From contig MEUM01000015.1 in NCBI GenBank assembly GCA_001771735.1, positions 41,683 to 48,950 of the forward strand: a stretch of DNA of 7,268 bases, written 5' to 3'. The position numbers were made by a program, and so were the translations under genes. A model generated the notes under the pieces. The model was not told the origin of the DNA and did not search any database. It worked only from the letters and a program-made list of their open reading frames with translations. This document shows positions 6,322 through 7,268 of the stretch, piece by piece; within the stretch, counting starts at the first letter, position 1; each line of letters starts with the position of its first letter. The DNA is from Caldifarciminota bacterium RBG_13_43_14. GTDB taxonomy: Bacteria; Hydrothermota; Tepidihabitantia; SM23-42.

Positions 6322-6885
6322 ATGAAATATTTCACTTTGTTGATGATCTTGGTGTTATTAACCTGCAGCACTAACAAGAAAGAACCGACCCCGATCATAC
6401 CAGGGAAAGAGACCGGAACATTTATGCACATCGACGTTGAAAATTATGGAAAGATCGTAATTAAACTGCATAAAACTGAAGCTCCAAAAAATGTTGAAAA
6501 CATAATAACCTTGACGAACAAAGGCTTTTACAACGGACTGACCTTTCACCGGATAATTAAAGGCTTCATGATACAGGGTGGTTGTCCGATCGGCGATGGA
6601 ACTGGAACGCCGGGGTATGAATTACCAGATGAGATAAGTGCTAACCTCAAACATCTCAAAGGAACTATGGCCATGGCCAATCGCGGCTCTAATACCAATG
6701 GCTGCCAATTCTATATATGCCTTGAACCTCAACCTAGACTCGACGGCAGTTATACGATAATCGGCCAGGTGACTGAAGGTATGGACGCCGTTGAAAGGAT
6801 CGGTGAAGTGGCGACGAGCGGATCACCTATGGACCGGCCCCTTAATAAATTAACAATGACCAAAGTCTGGATCGAAGAACGATAG
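6322..6885 (+). CDS. Cyclophilin-type peptidyl-prolyl cis-trans isomerase with export signal (probable lipoprotein)
   Basis: It catalyses cis-trans isomerisation of X-Pro bonds and probably helps proteins fold outside the cytoplasm. The 187-residue protein starts with a hydrophobic segment ending LLTC15, a plausible though non-ideal lipobox (Thr at -1), followed by a polar Lys/Pro-rich linker to about 30. The cyclophilin domain covers about 33-185. It keeps the catalytic Arg77 in FHRIIKGFMIQGG (75-87), with Phe82, Met83 and Gln85, then the MAMANRGSNTNGCQFYI stretch (116-132). LDGSYTIIGQV (140-150) carries Tyr144 where human cyclophilin A has Trp121; such a change is known in bacterial cyclophilins and usually lowers cyclosporin binding. 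Start: ATG 6322 with AAAGGAGG at ideal spacing and the signal directly after Met. If Cys15 is not lipidated, the product would be membrane-anchored or periplasmic. Lipidation is the less certain part; the fold assignment is firm. Confidence 0.93.
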   Translation: MKYFTLLMILVLLTCSTNKKEPTPIIPGKETGTFMHIDVENYGKIVIKLHKTEAPKNVENIITLTNKGFYNGLTFHRIIKGFMIQGGCPIGDGTGTPGYELPDEISANLKHLKGTMAMANRGSNTNGCQFYICLEPQPRLDGSYTIIGQVTEGMDAVERIGEVATSGSPMDRPLNKLTMTKVWIEER

Positions 6886-6899
6886 ACGTCCGGGAGCGA

Positions 6900-7268
6900 T
6901 TGATCAGTTTTTGGGAAAACAAAAGAACCCTGGTTACCGGAGGGGCATCTTTCATTGGATCCCATCTGGTCGATCGCCTGGTCGAGCTAAATGCTCGAGT
7001 CCGGGTTGTTGACGATTTAAGCAGCGGGCGTATTGAAAATATCCAGAATCATATTGACCAGCGACATATCGATTTCGTGCTGGGTGATCTTCGTGAAGAA
7101 AAAATCGCATATTCAGCTTTAAAAAATATCGACTATGTTTTCCATCTGGCTGCCGACCATGGTGGCCGGGGATATGTTGATCGGCATCAGGCTGCCTGTG
7201 CCGTTAATTTAATGCTTGATGGCATAGTATTCAGAACTGCATCCCTCTCTGGTGTTTCAAAAATCGTT
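6900..7268 (+). CDS. NAD-dependent epimerase/dehydratase (extended SDR), 3' end cut by window edge
   Basis: 123 codons are visible and the frame stays open to the last base. The N-terminus is a Rossmann NAD-binding unit: TLVTGGASFIGSHL at 10-23, a beta-strand ending in VVDDLSSGR (36-44) that would hold the NAD ribose, GDLRE (62-66) and VFHLAADHGG (80-89). The HLAADHGGRGYV stretch resembles the LAADMGG segment of GDP-mannose 3,5-epimerase-like enzymes, so a nucleotide-sugar substrate for surface polysaccharide is likely; the exact sugar cannot be told, and the YxxxK catalytic motif lies beyond the edge. TTG at 6900 is the best start: the next upstream in-frame codons hold no ATG, GTG or TTG, and the frame reads MISFWENKR before the first strand, as in many relatives. 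GGGAG (6892-6896) is only 3 nt away, poor spacing. It lies 14 nt after the cyclophilin stop, probably in the same operon. Confidence 0.88.
   Translation, partial: MISFWENKRTLVTGGASFIGSHLVDRLVELNARVRVVDDLSSGRIENIQNHIDQRHIDFVLGDLREEKIAYSALKNIDYVFHLAADHGGRGYVDRHQAACAVNLMLDGIVFRTASLSGVSKIV

Overview
The window is ordinary bacterial chromosome of moderate GC (mid-40s per cent by eye), densely packed. It holds six protein genes, two of them cut by the window edges, and three clear promoters. The content (ribosomal protein S1, two tRNA methylthiotransferases, a secreted subtilisin, an exported cyclophilin, a sugar-nucleotide epimerase) is that of a free-living bacterium. The probable lipoprotein signal and the subtilisin type would fit a diderm, perhaps of a poorly cultivated FCB- or WOR-3-like lineage. 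That placement is a weak inference: nothing here is diagnostic.

Minus strand, right to left. At 6152-4458 lies a six-domain S1 protein gene (rpsA). It is followed after 25 nt by mtaB (4433-3267, TTG start) and then, after one base, by miaB (3265-1988). This looks like one transcript devoted to translation: S1 brings mRNA to the 30S subunit, while MtaB and MiaB put methylthio groups on adenosine 37, next to the anticodon. A 201-bp gap with its own consensus promoter then leads into a secreted subtilisin-like (S8, KP-43-type) peptidase. That gene runs from 1786 off the left edge; its frame is open to base 1 and all catalytic residues are visible.

Plus strand. From 6322 a cyclophilin-type peptidyl-prolyl isomerase with an N-terminal export signal is followed after 14 nt by the start of an extended-SDR NAD-dependent epimerase (TTG start at 6900), which runs off the right edge.

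Regulation. The S1 and cyclophilin transcripts diverge from a 169-bp region. It carries back-to-back promoters and, between them, a 24-bp near-perfect palindrome that looks like an operator. All three promoters are exactly TTGACA, 16 bp, TATAAT. The S1 leader has a 6-bp hairpin just upstream of its Shine-Dalgarno. The peptidase leader is about 110 nt long and contains a strong Shine-Dalgarno with no start codon at the right distance. I see no RNA genes, mobile elements, CRISPR array or convincing intrinsic terminators. No undescribed system is evident; the points most worth following up are regulatory.
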